This document shows, one piece after another, positions 6,500 through 15,456 of a stretch of 34,868 bases of DNA. The translations under genes and the position numbers were made by a program. Origin of the DNA: Candidatus Zambryskiibacteriota bacterium (lineage in GTDB: Bacteria; Patescibacteriota; Minisyncoccia; Phycocordibacterales; DATDWN01); NCBI GenBank assembly GCA_026394775.1, contig JAPLZY010000018.1, positions 1 to 34,868 of the forward strand, in the 5' to 3' direction. The stretch's first letter is position 1. Every line of letters starts with the position of its first letter. The notes under the pieces are model-generated. The model was not told the origin of the DNA and ran no database searches. It worked only from the letters and a program-made list of their open reading frames with translations.

Positions 6500-6799
6500 A
6501 TGTTCCATTTACTAGAAAAATTACGATCTCAGTCAAAAGCCCAGCGCAATTTTATTTCGTTTGTGCTTGCTTTGTTGTTTACGGGTTCTATTTTTATATT
6601 TTGGCTTTTGAGTGGTGATGTGACAAAAGAAAATCAGCAAGTTGAAAAAAACATCACAGCCAACACTCCTTCGGATTCGCTCGTCAAAAATATGCGAGAC
6701 TTGTGGGGAGGTGTTGTGGGTGCGACGAATGATTTTAAGGAGGGTGTGAAGCGTGTGGATTTTTCTTCTACGGTTGAATATGACAACACACAACAGTAA
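6500..6799 (+). CDS. small single-pass membrane protein, hypothetical
   Basis: 99 residues: a basic amphipathic start (MFHLLEKLRSQSKAQRN), one strong membrane helix at about 18-40 (FISFVLALLFTGSIFIFWLL), then a polar tail with Gly- and Asp-rich segments (SLVKNMRDLWGGVVGATNDF). The positive-inside rule suggests the N-terminus is in the cytoplasm and the tail outside. I recognise no family. It lies 66 bp upstream of gyrA on the same strand, but gyrA has its own TATACT box, so the two are probably separate units. Confidence 0.6.
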   Translation: MFHLLEKLRSQSKAQRNFISFVLALLFTGSIFIFWLLSGDVTKENQQVEKNITANTPSDSLVKNMRDLWGGVVGATNDFKEGVKRVDFSSTVEYDNTQQ

Positions 6800-6845
6800 A
6801 ATTACTTAAGCTCTCCAATTAATTGGCGAGCTACTCTATTTTTGG

Positions 6846-6851
6846 TATACT
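6846..6851 (+). promoter_or_regulatory. -10 box of gyrA
   Basis: Extended -10 TGGTATACT ending at 6851. The ATG at 6866 is 14 nt further, leaving only a very short leader without a Shine-Dalgarno. Confidence 0.6.
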
Positions 6852-6865
6852 ACTTTTAATAATTT

Positions 6866-9334
6866 ATGGCAAAGAAAAAAGATACAGAAATACCTGAGGT
6901 CCTTGTGGAAGAACGTCAAAATGTAGTGGCTCGAGAGATCACCACAGAAATGCGTGAGTCTTTTATCGACTATGCCATGTCGGTGATCACTGACCGAGCT
7001 CTGCCAAACGTAAGAGACGGACTTAAGCCAGTACACCGACGTATTCTTTACGCTATGAACTCCATGGGACTGACCGCAGGAGCAAAGTCTCGAAAGTCTG
7101 CAGCAGTGGTGGGAGAGGTGCTCGGAAACTATCACCCGCACGGAGACGTGGCGGTGTATGACTCTATGGTGGGTATGGCTCAGGACTTTAAAATGCGATA
7201 TCCGCATATTATTGGTCAAGGAAACTTTGGTTCAATCGACGGAGACTCAGCTGCGGCGATGCGATATACCGAAGCAAAAATGTCTAAATTTGCATCTGAA
7301 ATGATGCGAGATATTGAAAAAGAGACCGTAAATTTTGTACCCAACTATGACGGTACAAAAAAAGAACCGTCTGTACTTCCAACATCAGTACCGAACCTGT
7401 TGCTCAACGGAACACTCGGTATTGCAGTGGGAATGGCGACCAATATTCCGCCACACAACCTCAATGAACTCATTGATGCTGTACTTCATCTTGTAGACAA
7501 CACAGACGCAACCACCGAAGACTTGCTCGCTTTTGTAAAAGGACCAGATTTTCCAACAGGAGGTGTGGCATTCAACCAAAAAGACATCGCTCATGCATAC
7601 GCTACTGGAAAAGGAGGTGTGGTAGTGCGTGGAGTAGCTGAGATTACAGAAAACAAAGCAGGGCAGTTTCAGATTATTGTTACCTCTATTCCGTATCGTG
7701 TAAACAAATCAGACCTATTGATTAAGATTGCAGACTTGTGGAGAGAAAAGAAAATAGAGGGTATCAAGGCAGTGCGAGACGAGTCTGCAAAAGATATTCG
7801 TATTGTAATCGAGCTAAAAGGTGGGTCACATCCACAAAATGTTTTAAATCTTCTCTATAAACACACACAACTCGAAGATACATTTCACTTTAACATGGTG
7901 GCGTTGGTAGACGGTATTCCACAGACTCTTTCTTTGAAAGGTATTTTGCAAGAATTTGTTTCTCATCGTAAGGAAGTGATCCGACGACGTACTGAATATG
8001 ACTTGAAAAAGGCTCTGGAGAGAGAGCATATTTTGCTTGGTTTGAAGATCGCGCTCGACCATATCGACGAAATCATTAAACTCATCCGAGCTTCAAAAGA
8101 CGTACCGACTGCACATGCCGAGCTTATGAAAAAGTTTAAGTTTTCAGCAATCCAGGCTTCTGCTATCCTTGAAATGAAGCTTTCACGTCTTGCAGGTCTT
8201 GAACGGAAAAAAATAGAAGAAGAACTCAAGGCAATCCAGGATCTCATCGCATCTCTTAAGGCTATTTTGGCAAATCCAAAAAAGATTTTGGCAATCATTA
8301 AAGATGAAATGGCTGAAATCAGAGAAAAATTTGGAGACGAGCGACGCACTCGGATCATGAAAGGAGGAGTACAGGTGCTTTCTGTTGAAGATTTGATCCC
8401 TGATGAAGAAAATGCGCTCGTGCTCACATCGGGTGGGTATATCAAGCGCACCAACCCAGACGAATTCCGTCAGCAGAAAAGAGGGGGAGTGGGAGTGGTG
8501 GATCTTGATACAAAAGACGAGGATTTTGTGACTACACTTTTGATCACCTCTACTCATTCAGATCTTTTGTTCTTTACTAATAAAGGAAAGGCGTATCAGA
8601 CAAAAATGTACGATATTCCAGAAGGTCGCCGTGCAACACGAGGAAAGTCAGTGATGAATTTCCTTCCGCTTATTGATGGTGAAAAGATCACTTCTATTTT
8701 GCCCATGCCAAAAGAACTCAAAAAGTCGAGTGGAGCATTGCTCATGGTTACCAAACAAGGTATAGCAAAGAAAGTGAGTGCAGCGAGTTTCCAGGATGTG
8801 CGTATTTCAGGGATTATCGCTATCAAGCTCGATAGTGGAGATGAATTGATCTCAGCGTCTTTGAGCAACCCAGGTGACAGTGCTATTGTGGTCACTTCAA
8901 AAGGTCAGTCAATACGTTTCTTTGATAAGGATATCAGGGAGATGGGACGTACTGCTATGGGTGTACGTGCAATGAAGCTTGGTAAAGGGGACGCGGTGAT
9001 CGCTGCTCATATTATTGGAAAAGACGCCGATGACACCACACTTATGGTTATTTCAGCCAATGGATACGGCAAACGAACAGATATCGACGAATACAAGATA
9101 CAAAACAGAGGTGGCTCAGGTATCAAGACTGCAAACGTGACTCCAAAAACTGGTGATATTATCGCAGCGCAAGTCTTTACAAAAGAAACAGCGGAGATAG
9201 TGGCTATGTCGAAGAAAAGTCAGGTGATCCGCACTGATGCAAATGAAATCCCGGTACTTGGACGTCAGACTCAGGGGGTACGAATTATGAAGTTGAGAGA
9301 AGGAGATAGTATTGCGTCGTTGATTTGCTTATAA
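6866..9334 (+). CDS. gyrA: DNA gyrase subunit A
   Basis: 822 residues. GyrA cuts and rejoins DNA in the A2B2 gyrase and, with GyrB, adds negative supercoils. The breakage-reunion domain is complete: [14 protein letters not shown] (51-64), the quinolone-pocket helix [13 protein letters not shown] (88-100), and the catalytic Tyr134 in [10 protein letters not shown]. The C-terminal pinwheel begins near residue 520 and carries a variant GyrA box QKRGGVG (about 535), which in E. coli reads QRRGGKG. Box and wrapping domain favour GyrA over ParC. The position equal to E. coli Ser83 is Val95, while that of Asp87 is kept (Asp99). No second type II subunit gene is adjacent. A terminator follows the stop. 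Confidence 0.95.
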   Translation: MAKKKDTEIPEVLVEERQNVVAREITTEMRESFIDYAMSVITDRALPNVRDGLKPVHRRILYAMNSMGLTAGAKSRKSAAVVGEVLGNYHPHGDVAVYDSMVGMAQDFKMRYPHIIGQGNFGSIDGDSAAAMRYTEAKMSKFASEMMRDIEKETVNFVPNYDGTKKEPSVLPTSVPNLLLNGTLGIAVGMATNIPPHNLNELIDAVLHLVDNTDATTEDLLAFVKGPDFPTGGVAFNQKDIAHAYATGKGGVVVRGVAEITENKAGQFQIIVTSIPYRVNKSDLLIKIADLWREKKIEGIKAVRDESAKDIRIVIELKGGSHPQNVLNLLYKHTQLEDTFHFNMVALVDGIPQTLSLKGILQEFVSHRKEVIRRRTEYDLKKALEREHILLGLKIALDHIDEIIKLIRASKDVPTAHAELMKKFKFSAIQASAILEMKLSRLAGLERKKIEEELKAIQDLIASLKAILANPKKILAIIKDEMAEIREKFGDERRTRIMKGGVQVLSVEDLIPDEENALVLTSGGYIKRTNPDEFRQQKRGGVGVVDLDTKDEDFVTTLLITSTHSDLLFFTNKGKAYQTKMYDIPEGRRATRGKSVMNFLPLIDGEKITSILPMPKELKKSSGALLMVTKQGIAKKVSAASFQDVRISGIIAIKLDSGDELISASLSNPGDSAIVVTSKGQSIRFFDKDIREMGRTAMGVRAMKLGKGDAVIAAHIIGKDADDTTLMVISANGYGKRTDIDEYKIQNRGGSGIKTANVTPKTGDIIAAQVFTKETAEIVAMSKKSQVIRTDANEIPVLGRQTQGVRIMKLREGDSIASLICL

Positions 9335-9368
9335 ACAACAAATCCCACTTAGGGATTTTTTGTTTATA
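9331..9368 (+). terminator. terminator after gyrA
   Basis: AAATCCC, loop ACTTA, GGGATTT, then TTTGTTT. An outer TATAAACA/TGTTTATA stem extends it. Confidence 0.8.
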
Positions 9369-9409
9369 ACTTTATATGCAAAATTTTCTACCCGTTATAT
9401 ACTATAAGT

Positions 9410-9826
9410 ATGAAAAAATCTCTTGAAAAAAATCCAAAAACTACAGACGAAAAGATAGATTATATTATTAGTCTTATTGGTACTTTAGCAACTAAAGATG
9501 AGCTTAACGAGCTTAATGGAAAAGTTGATAGTGTAACAAAAAATACAGATAAAAAAATCGATCAAGTTATCAGTCTTATAGGTACTTTAGCAACCAAAGA
9601 TGAGCTTAATAGTCTTGCAATAATGACGGCTAATAGTTTTGCTCATCAAGATAAAGAATTGGCTGTTATTAAAGATCGCGTCACTACTCTCGAAGAAGTC
9701 GTAAAAAATACTCGTCAGGATGTTTTAAATATCGGAGATAAGTTTGTTTCCAGAGTTGAATTTGATTCTCATTTGGTTCAGTTTGGTCGTCTTGATAAAA
9801 AGTTTAACGAGCACATGTCTCAATAG
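9410..9826 (+). CDS. coiled-coil protein with an internal tandem repeat, hypothetical
   Basis: 138 residues, almost wholly helical. The segment DEKIDYIISLIGTLATKDEL is repeated 39 residues later as DKKIDQVISLIGTLATKDEL, and the DNA of the two copies is also similar, so a recent internal duplication is likely. The rest is heptad-like (LAVIKDRVTTLEEVVKNTRQD). It resembles the small coiled-coil proteins common in Parcubacteria whose role is unknown. TATACT ends 6 nt before the ATG, indicating a leaderless mRNA. It is followed 10 bp later by the methyltransferase start and may be co-transcribed with it. Confidence 0.75.
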   Translation: MKKSLEKNPKTTDEKIDYIISLIGTLATKDELNELNGKVDSVTKNTDKKIDQVISLIGTLATKDELNSLAIMTANSFAHQDKELAVIKDRVTTLEEVVKNTRQDVLNIGDKFVSRVEFDSHLVQFGRLDKKFNEHMSQ

Positions 9827-9836
9827 ATCTTTCTAT

Positions 9837-10370
9837 ATGTTTGCTTTCTCAGATCCTAAAAAAAATATAGACCAGTGTGGCATTCAAGCAGGCATGGTTA
9901 TTGCTGACTTTGGTGCTGGCTCTGGTTTTTATACTATTGAAGCGGCAAAAGCGCTCGGCTCTACGGGGCAAGTGTATGCAGTAGATGCGCAAAAAGATTT
10001 ATTGACTCGGTTGAAAAATACTGCAAACAAAGAAGGTCTCTATAATGTCGAAGTGATATGGGGGGATTTGGAAAAAGCAGGAGGTACGCATATCAAGGAC
10101 AATTCAATCGACCTGATATTAATCTGCAATGTCATGTTTCAGCTTGCGGACAAGAAAGCTGTGGCAACAGAGATCAGACGCGTGCTTGCTTCGGGAGGTC
10201 GGGTACTTTTGGTGGATTGGAGCGACTCGTTTGGGGGTATTGGTCCTTCGAGAGGTCATGTATTTTCGAAAGTCGATGCAGAGCATATCTTTGAAGGGGC
10301 TGGTTTTTCAAAAGACCGAGAGATACAAGCAGGCTCGCACCACTATGGGTTTCTCTATAAGAAATTATAA
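9837..10370 (+). CDS. class I SAM-dependent methyltransferase
   Basis: 177 residues starting MFAFSDPKKNIDQCG. Motif I is ADFGAGSGFYTIEAA (DFGAGSG at 24-30), the acidic end of strand beta2 is VYAVDA, and motif IV-like DLILICNVMFQL and post-motif GGRVLLVDW follow. It belongs to the UbiE/Methyltransf_25/31-like group; the substrate cannot be told. I chose ATG 9837 because it gives the normal distance to motif I; an upstream in-frame extension would run into the previous gene. The next gene starts 5 nt after its stop, so it is likely the first or second gene of an operon running through 12925 or further. Confidence 0.85.
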   Translation: MFAFSDPKKNIDQCGIQAGMVIADFGAGSGFYTIEAAKALGSTGQVYAVDAQKDLLTRLKNTANKEGLYNVEVIWGDLEKAGGTHIKDNSIDLILICNVMFQLADKKAVATEIRRVLASGGRVLLVDWSDSFGGIGPSRGHVFSKVDAEHIFEGAGFSKDREIQAGSHHYGFLYKKL

Positions 10371-10375
10371 AACAT

Positions 10376-11662
10376 ATGAGTCCATTTAAAATGATATTGT
10401 TGGGAGTTTTTGGTTTCGGTGCTCTGGTGGGAGTGGTGGTATTTGCGACCTATCGAGGTGGCAGTAGTCAGGCTACAGGACCTGTGGTTGTCTGGGGCTT
10501 TTTGCCCGAAAACTCTATGAACCTGTATGCAAAAGAAATGGGTTTTGAACAGAATAAACAGTTTAGTTTTGTGTATGTAGAAAAAGACCCGCAGACATTT
10601 GAGTCAGATTTTGTAAAAGCTCTCGCTGACGGACAGAGTCCTGACATTGTGATTATGCGAGAAGACATGCTCGCTCTACAAAAAAGTCGACTCCTTGTTA
10701 TACCCTACACAAGCTACAAAGAAAGAGATTTTAAAAATAGTTTTGTAGAATCGACCGAGTTTTTGTTGAGCGATACGGGGCTCTATGGTTTGCCACTGTA
10801 TGCAGACCCGCTTGTCATGTACTGGAACCGCACACTCTATACCAACGCTTCTCTTTCAGTTGCTCCAAAATACTGGGATGAGTTTCTGACCTTACCAAAC
10901 AAGCTCACCAAAAAAGACAACACCGGTACAGTAACACAGAGCGCGATTGCTCTTGGTGAATGGAAAAATATTACTCATGCTAAAGAAATACTCGCAAACC
11001 TGCTTCTTCAAGGGGGGACAAGTATTGTAAGTACATTGCGTAACGGCGAAAGCTACAGCACCCTCATGTTTGAGAGTAACCAGGTTTCTCCTGCATACAA
11101 TGTACTCAATTTCTATACTCAATTTGCAAACCCAGTGACCGCACAGTACTCTTGGAACCGCTCACTCCCTTCATCTCAAAACCAGTTTATACTCGGAGAC
11201 CTCGCAAGCTATCTCGGACTTGCTTCAGAGGTTTCTGTCTTGCGTGCCAAAAATCCAAATTTAAATTTTGACATTGCGCTTTCACCTCAGCCACGGCAGT
11301 CTGAAAAGACCCTAGTGTTTAGTCACGTCTACAGTCTGGTAATACCAAAACAAGCTAAAAATGTAGCGGGTGCATTTCAAGTTATATCTCTCCTTGCGAG
11401 TGAAGCGGGTGCAAAAGTGCTCGAAAGCTATACCAACCTTCCACCGGTTCGAAGAGGGCTTCTTTCCGACACACCGTCTGACCCATACAAAGCAGTGTTC
11501 TATCAAAGTGCTATCCAGTCTACTACATGGCCTGACCCAGACCGAAAAGAGACCAATACCATTTTTCAAAATATGATAGAATCTATTACATCAGGTCGTC
11601 TTCGTATTACCGACGCATTGAGACGAGCAGATGAAGAGGTGAAGGTCTTGCTACCAAAATAA
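10376..11662 (+). CDS. extracellular solute-binding protein (family 1-like)
   Basis: 428 residues. An N-terminal membrane helix (residues 5-25: MILLGVFGFGALVGVVVFAT) without a lipobox cysteine suggests an uncleaved anchor or signal. The rest follows the periplasmic sugar-binding protein pattern: VVWGF start, SPDIVIMREDMLAL, LPLYADPLVMYWNRTL (hinge region) and YWDEFLTL. Proteins of this class bind sugars or peptides outside the membrane and hand them to ABC permeases, but no permease gene is next to it. It is immediately followed by the VirB2/TrbC-like genes (ATG 11664, one base after the stop), so a role tied to that envelope cluster is possible; this is an inference. Confidence 0.8.
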   Translation: MSPFKMILLGVFGFGALVGVVVFATYRGGSSQATGPVVVWGFLPENSMNLYAKEMGFEQNKQFSFVYVEKDPQTFESDFVKALADGQSPDIVIMREDMLALQKSRLLVIPYTSYKERDFKNSFVESTEFLLSDTGLYGLPLYADPLVMYWNRTLYTNASLSVAPKYWDEFLTLPNKLTKKDNTGTVTQSAIALGEWKNITHAKEILANLLLQGGTSIVSTLRNGESYSTLMFESNQVSPAYNVLNFYTQFANPVTAQYSWNRSLPSSQNQFILGDLASYLGLASEVSVLRAKNPNLNFDIALSPQPRQSEKTLVFSHVYSLVIPKQAKNVAGAFQVISLLASEAGAKVLESYTNLPPVRRGLLSDTPSDPYKAVFYQSAIQSTTWPDPDRKETNTIFQNMIESITSGRLRITDALRRADEEVKVLLPK

Positions 11663-11663
11663 C

Positions 11664-12089
11664 ATGAAGCGCATATCCACTTTTATTTTTTCAATACTTC
11701 TTCTTTCTCCTCTTTTTCTTGCACCTATTTCTGCTTTTGCAGTGCCAACAGACGGGCAGTCGCTCGGGCTTTTCCCATGTACGGGAGTGAAGGACGATGA
11801 CCCAGCGTCCAAAGAATGTACCTTTAATGATCTTATAAAGCTCGCAGACAAGATTATCAACGCACTTTTTGTCATTGTGCTTCTCATTTCTCCTATCCTG
11901 ATAGCCAAAGCAGGGTATCATTATGTAATGTCAGGCAACAACCCTGGGGAACGGAAAAAAGCCAACAGTCAGCTTTTAAATTTGGTGATTGGCCTTGTCA
12001 TTATTGCAGGCGCGTATGTAGTGGTAAAATTAGTGCTCGATGTGTTGATCGGTCAGACAACTATTAGTCGTAGTAATATGCCTTTTTAA
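11664..12089 (+). CDS. VirB2/TrbC-like two-helix membrane protein 1
   Basis: 141 residues: signal peptide (about 1-26, ending ISAFA), a short Cys-containing ectodomain (PCTGVKDDDPASKECTF, two Cys that could form a disulfide), helix 1 at about 64-84, a basic loop (GNNPGERKKANSQ), and helix 2 at about 100-122. The layout of signal, helix, short G/N-P-x-x-x-x-K loop and helix is that of VirB2/TrbC pilin-like proteins; the families are too short for a firm call. It is gene 1 of a run of six. Confidence 0.75.
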   Translation: MKRISTFIFSILLLSPLFLAPISAFAVPTDGQSLGLFPCTGVKDDDPASKECTFNDLIKLADKIINALFVIVLLISPILIAKAGYHYVMSGNNPGERKKANSQLLNLVIGLVIIAGAYVVVKLVLDVLIGQTTISRSNMPF

Positions 12090-12090
12090 T

Positions 12091-12540
12091 ATGAAAAAAT
12101 TTTTGAGTGTATTGGTTTTGAGTTTATTTATTATGCCGGTTTTTGTTTTTGCTGAGGATACAGTAGGAAATCCCCCTCAAGTACCAAGTGTACCTACAGA
12201 TACCGTTGGAAATCCAAGGCCTGGTAACGATAATCAAAATGGAAACCCAAACACAATAACATATAAAATAACCAACCCTCTCAGGGCAGGTGTAGGAGAC
12301 AACCTCACATCTATTGTTGAGGCTATCATGAGTGGTATTGTTATGCCCATCGCCTCTGTCCTCGTCGTCCTTGCCATTCTCTATTCAGGCTTTCAGTTTG
12401 TAGTAGCTCAAGGCAACCCAGCAGAGCTTCAAAAAGCTCGCTCAGGTCTCTTGTGGGTCCTCATTGGCTCTGCAATACTGCTGGGAGCATATGGTATCTC
12501 CACAGCACTTAAAGCTACCATTGAACAAATCACCCTCTGA
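12091..12540 (+). CDS. VirB2/TrbC-like two-helix membrane protein 2
   Basis: 149 residues: signal peptide (MKKFLSVLVLSLFIMPVFVFA), a Pro/Asn/Gly-rich linker (about 22-60) with the unit TVGNP occurring twice, then two helices at about 81-103 and 120-141 joined by the loop AQGNPAELQKARS. The loop matches that of gene 1 (x-GNP-x-E-x-x-K). ATG follows the previous stop by one base. Probably inserted in the inner membrane after signal cleavage. Confidence 0.75.
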   Translation: MKKFLSVLVLSLFIMPVFVFAEDTVGNPPQVPSVPTDTVGNPRPGNDNQNGNPNTITYKITNPLRAGVGDNLTSIVEAIMSGIVMPIASVLVVLAILYSGFQFVVAQGNPAELQKARSGLLWVLIGSAILLGAYGISTALKATIEQITL

Positions 12541-12544
12541 TACC

Positions 12545-12925
12545 ATGAAAACAAAAATATTCTTTTTTTCTTTTCTTTTTCTTTGCCCCCTTCTCGCTTC
12601 AGCGTTTGGTTTCCCAAACCTGAAAGCATTTTCAGTAGAAGTAGGAGAGGTGCTCAAAATAGTATTAAATATTGCGATCGCTCTCGCATTTATTGCCTTC
12701 TTCTGGGGAGTGGCAAAGTTTATTCTTGCTGCAGGAGATGCTAAAGCGATCACAGATGGCAAACAGTTTATGATCTACGCAGTCTTTGCGTTGTTTGCAC
12801 TCGTTTCTATAAACGGCATCCTTATTTTCGCCCGGAGTCAGTTTGGATTTGGAAATACATTACCCACAACTACAGATTTTTTACCAAATGATAGTGTTGA
12901 TAGTAGAGTTATTCCTGAACCTTAA
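12545..12925 (+). CDS. VirB2/TrbC-like two-helix membrane protein 3
   Basis: 126 residues from ATG 12545 (MKTKIFFFSFLFLCPLLASA signal). The start was chosen because it gives a signal peptide and lies 4 nt after the previous stop. Helices at about 33-58 (VLKIVLNIAIALAFIAFFWGV) and 74-94, joined by AAGDAKAITDGKQ. The loop G-D-x-x-x-x-x-x-G-K is shared with genes 4 and 5. The tail is polar (PTTTDFLPNDS). Confidence 0.75.
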   Translation: MKTKIFFFSFLFLCPLLASAFGFPNLKAFSVEVGEVLKIVLNIAIALAFIAFFWGVAKFILAAGDAKAITDGKQFMIYAVFALFALVSINGILIFARSQFGFGNTLPTTTDFLPNDSVDSRVIPEP

Positions 12926-12938
12926 TTTATTTTATATT

Positions 12939-13376
12939 ATGAACACAATACAAAAAAATTTCCTTTACCTCAGTCTCGCATTACTTGCAGTTTCTCCACA
13001 GGTGTCTTTTGCTGCATTTGAAAGAATAAAAACTCTACTCAGAGACTTCAAATCCCTCCTCGACCTCGTGGTCCCTATAGTCTTTGCACTTGCACTTATT
13101 TTCTTCTTTTACGGTATTGCTCAGTTTATCAGAAGCGCTGGAGACACCAAGACTCTCGAGTCAGGCAAGAACAAAATGATCTGGGGGATAGTAGGGCTTT
13201 TTGTCATGATCTCTATTTGGGGCATTATCAAATACCTTGGAGATTCTCTCGGTATTGAGACAAACATAAGAAATGGTGCACCGACAAGAACAGTTCCTGC
13301 GGTTGACCCTGCAAATGTAAGTCCAGGTTGCCGTACAAACCCAGACGGTACGAGGGTATGTTCGTGGGAATTGTAA
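12939..13376 (+). CDS. VirB2/TrbC-like two-helix membrane protein 4
   Basis: 145 residues from ATG 12939 (signal ending VSFAAF). Helices at about 43-63 (VVPIVFALALIFFFYGIAQF) and 81-101, with the loop SAGDTKTLESGKNKM between. The C-terminal 45 residues are polar with a CRTNPDGTRVC segment whose two cysteines may pair. Very similar in the helical part to gene 5, so these two are clear paralogues. Confidence 0.75.
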   Translation: MNTIQKNFLYLSLALLAVSPQVSFAAFERIKTLLRDFKSLLDLVVPIVFALALIFFFYGIAQFIRSAGDTKTLESGKNKMIWGIVGLFVMISIWGIIKYLGDSLGIETNIRNGAPTRTVPAVDPANVSPGCRTNPDGTRVCSWEL

Positions 13377-13404
13377 ATAATCACACCTTTTATCCACAAC
13401 ACCC

Positions 13405-13433
13405 TTGAATTTATCCCCATACCCTTGTATTAT
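13405..13433 (+). promoter_or_regulatory. promoter for the 13483 gene
   Basis: TTGAAT (13405-13410), 17-nt spacer, TATTAT (13428-13433), inside the 106-bp gap between genes 4 and 5 of the cluster. It suggests genes 5-6 can be transcribed separately. Confidence 0.6.
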
Positions 13434-13482
13434 AGAGAGTATAGGTAATTAGTTAGTTTATTAATAAGTTAAACATATAGTT

Positions 13483-13848
13483 ATGAATAAAATTATTTAC
13501 GGTGCGATGTCTTTGTTTCCAGTACTTGCACTTGCACAAAACAATGCAGCAGGAAGTCTGGGAAAAGTTGAAGAGCTTGTACGAGCAGCAGGAAGAATCT
13601 TACAGCTTCTAATTCCAATGGCATTTGCCCTTGCTATTATTTACTTCTTCTACGGTGTAGCAAAATACATCGGCAATGCAAGTGACCCAAAGTCAAAAGA
13701 TGAAGGAAAGAGTATTATGATTGGCGGTATTATTGGTATTGCTGTTATGGCTTCAGTGTACGGTCTTGTAGCTTACCTCCAAAATTCAATAGGTATTACA
13801 AACAACCCTACCACCATCACAGTTCCTACTGTTACCATTACACCTTAA
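13483..13848 (+). CDS. VirB2/TrbC-like two-helix membrane protein 5
   Basis: 121 residues: signal peptide ending ALAQ (about 1-19), helix 1 at about 39-61 (ILQLLIPMAFALAIIYFFYGVAKY), loop GNASDPKSKDEGKSIM, helix 2 at about 79-98, and a Thr/Val-rich tail. The helix-1 FFYG(V/I)A motif is shared with gene 4, and the D-x-x-x-x-x-x-GK loop with genes 3 and 4. It has its own promoter and a roughly 45-nt leader without a clear Shine-Dalgarno. Confidence 0.75.
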   Translation: MNKIIYGAMSLFPVLALAQNNAAGSLGKVEELVRAAGRILQLLIPMAFALAIIYFFYGVAKYIGNASDPKSKDEGKSIMIGGIIGIAVMASVYGLVAYLQNSIGITNNPTTITVPTVTITP

Positions 13849-13877
13849 GTTTGAGGTAAATAATCGGTTAGATATTC

Positions 13878-14162
13878 ATGAATGATGCTATTACAATCGT
13901 ACCTTTCCTTAGAAAAGTAAGTATATTTATACTTAACCCAATCATTTTTATCCTTTTTGTTGTTGCGTCTATATATTTTGCATGGGGAGTGTTTACTCTC
14001 ATCACGGCAGATGGCACAAAACGAAAAGAGGGGAAAGATGTGGTGGTGTGGGGATTGGTCGGTATGTTTATTATGTTCTCTACATACGGGATCATAGGAC
14101 TCATACTTGACACGTTTGGAATAGAAAAATCAACGGTACCGTACATAAATACGAGACTTTAA
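13878..14162 (+). CDS. VirB2/TrbC-like two-helix membrane protein 6, no signal peptide
   Basis: 94 residues. It has the same two-helix core (about 20-42 and 58-80) and the loop TADGTKRKEGKDV, but starts directly with MNDAITIVPFLRKV and lacks a cleavable signal peptide and a C-terminal extension. It could act as a membrane-embedded partner rather than an exported subunit; this is an inference. Last gene of the run; a strong hairpin terminator follows 5 bp later. Confidence 0.7.
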   Translation: MNDAITIVPFLRKVSIFILNPIIFILFVVASIYFAWGVFTLITADGTKRKEGKDVVVWGLVGMFIMFSTYGIIGLILDTFGIEKSTVPYINTRL

Positions 14163-14166
14163 AAAG

Positions 14167-14200
14167 AAAAACACCGAAGCGAAAGCCTCGGTGTTTTTTT
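14167..14200. terminator. strong bidirectional terminator
   Basis: ACACCGAAGC, GAAA tetraloop, GCCTCGGTGT, then T7 on the plus strand and A-runs on the other side. Confidence 0.9.
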
Positions 14201-14286
14201 GTATAAAATTATATAAAAGAAAACACGCGCTCCACCCGGTAAGGTGTGCGCGTGTATAAAGAACATCCAGATACCGCTTGAGAAAC

Positions 14287-15444
14287 TCAGGGTACTGGCC
14301 AAAATTCCATTGTAATTCTGACGACAGTTTTGTCGCCATCAATGGATTGAAATTCCATCAGCTTTACTGATCCCCAATGGTTATCCACTTTAGGGTCAAA
14401 TATTACTTCCCTCTTGCCGTCAATTCTTACTTTGACTTTTTTTATCTTGTCAAACCGAGCGCCTCTCGTGAGGGCTGGTATTTTGATTACTGGTGACCAG
14501 ACATCTTTATGTGCTACCACAACAATGGTGATAGGCTTATATACTTGTCCAGAGACGATAGGGAACCAATGGTCAATCCCTTTGTCGTCGTATAAGAATT
14601 TTGCAAATGCAATGTTACCTTCAAACGTATCAATGTCGACCCCTTTTTCTTTGATAAGGTCTTTGTGAATGTGTCTGTTGATTTGCATTATTCCCGTGTC
14701 GTCAGGGTTCTCTTTACCCCTGAGAACCTTGGTTGGATTCTTTGGGTCCATTTGGTTAAACCGTGACTCCCGGCAGGCGAGGGCAAAGAGGACAGGGTAG
14801 TCCTTCAAAGCTTTAATCGCCTTTTCTTTGTCTGGCCCATGCTGAGGATCATCCTCGATACACGGTTTTTTTTCGATGGTTACTATTGGTTTGGTTGTTG
14901 TTGTTGTTGAGTTTAATAAACCCTTTGCTTTAGCCTCGACGTCCCATCCACCGATATGAATGATGAACGCTATGAGGATTAATATGCCTACAATCTTACC
15001 GATTTTATTTTTCACACTTAAGCTTAATGCTGCCATGCTGTAGAATAAAACCGCCCACCAGCTACACATGTTCTCCCACCAAAAATCTGGGAAGAATTTG
15101 TATATGATGAGGTTCACCATCCCGGCGTATACAATGGTCTGCATGAAAGGATTATTCACCCAATATGTTTTCCAGTATTCACCAAGACCGTACTTCTCCC
15201 ACACAAGTATCCCGACAACTAGGATCCCAAGGTAGAGGACGATTCGGAATATTAATTCCATGGTCGTCATGTCTTGAGATTGTTTGGTTGGTTCTGTTGA
15301 GTTTGTTGGCTGCACAGGGGTTGTTTTGCTTGTGACAACCTCTTTTTTTTGAGCACTGCTTGTGGTAAAAGCTGTGCTTGCAAAGTATCCTACTAAGATA
15401 GCAAGTAGGAGCGCGATACTTCCAATAATAATTTTTTTTCGCAA
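14287..15444 (-). CDS. membrane-bound lytic transglycosylase (SLT domain)
   Basis: 385 residues from a TTG start at 15444 (AAGGAGAAGG ribosome site just upstream). Layout: helix at 5-25, a Thr/Ser/Pro-rich linker (to about 60), helices at about 65-82, 101-118, 128-145 and 150-166, then an exported domain with the SLT hallmarks: catalytic Glu226 in ACRESRFNQ and GIMQIN at 251-256. The family cleaves peptidoglycan between MurNAc and GlcNAc. The C-terminal ~100 residues are beta-like with no family I recognise. Co-directional and 12 nt downstream of the SPFH gene, so probably one operon. This may remodel the wall locally for an envelope machine such as the VirB2-like cluster; that link is an inference from proximity. 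Confidence 0.85.
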   Translation of the reverse strand: MRKKIIIGSIALLLAILVGYFASTAFTTSSAQKKEVVTSKTTPVQPTNSTEPTKQSQDMTTMELIFRIVLYLGILVVGILVWEKYGLGEYWKTYWVNNPFMQTIVYAGMVNLIIYKFFPDFWWENMCSWWAVLFYSMAALSLSVKNKIGKIVGILILIAFIIHIGGWDVEAKAKGLLNSTTTTTKPIVTIEKKPCIEDDPQHGPDKEKAIKALKDYPVLFALACRESRFNQMDPKNPTKVLRGKENPDDTGIMQINRHIHKDLIKEKGVDIDTFEGNIAFAKFLYDDKGIDHWFPIVSGQVYKPITIVVVAHKDVWSPVIKIPALTRGARFDKIKKVKVRIDGKREVIFDPKVDNHWGSVKLMEFQSIDGDKTVVRITMEFWPVP

Positions 15445-15456
15445 TTTCCTTCTCCT

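Noticed and set aside
9744-9836. Extended start of the methyltransferase
   Set aside because: It overlaps the end of the coiled-coil gene in another frame; ATG 9837 gives the normal distance to motif I.
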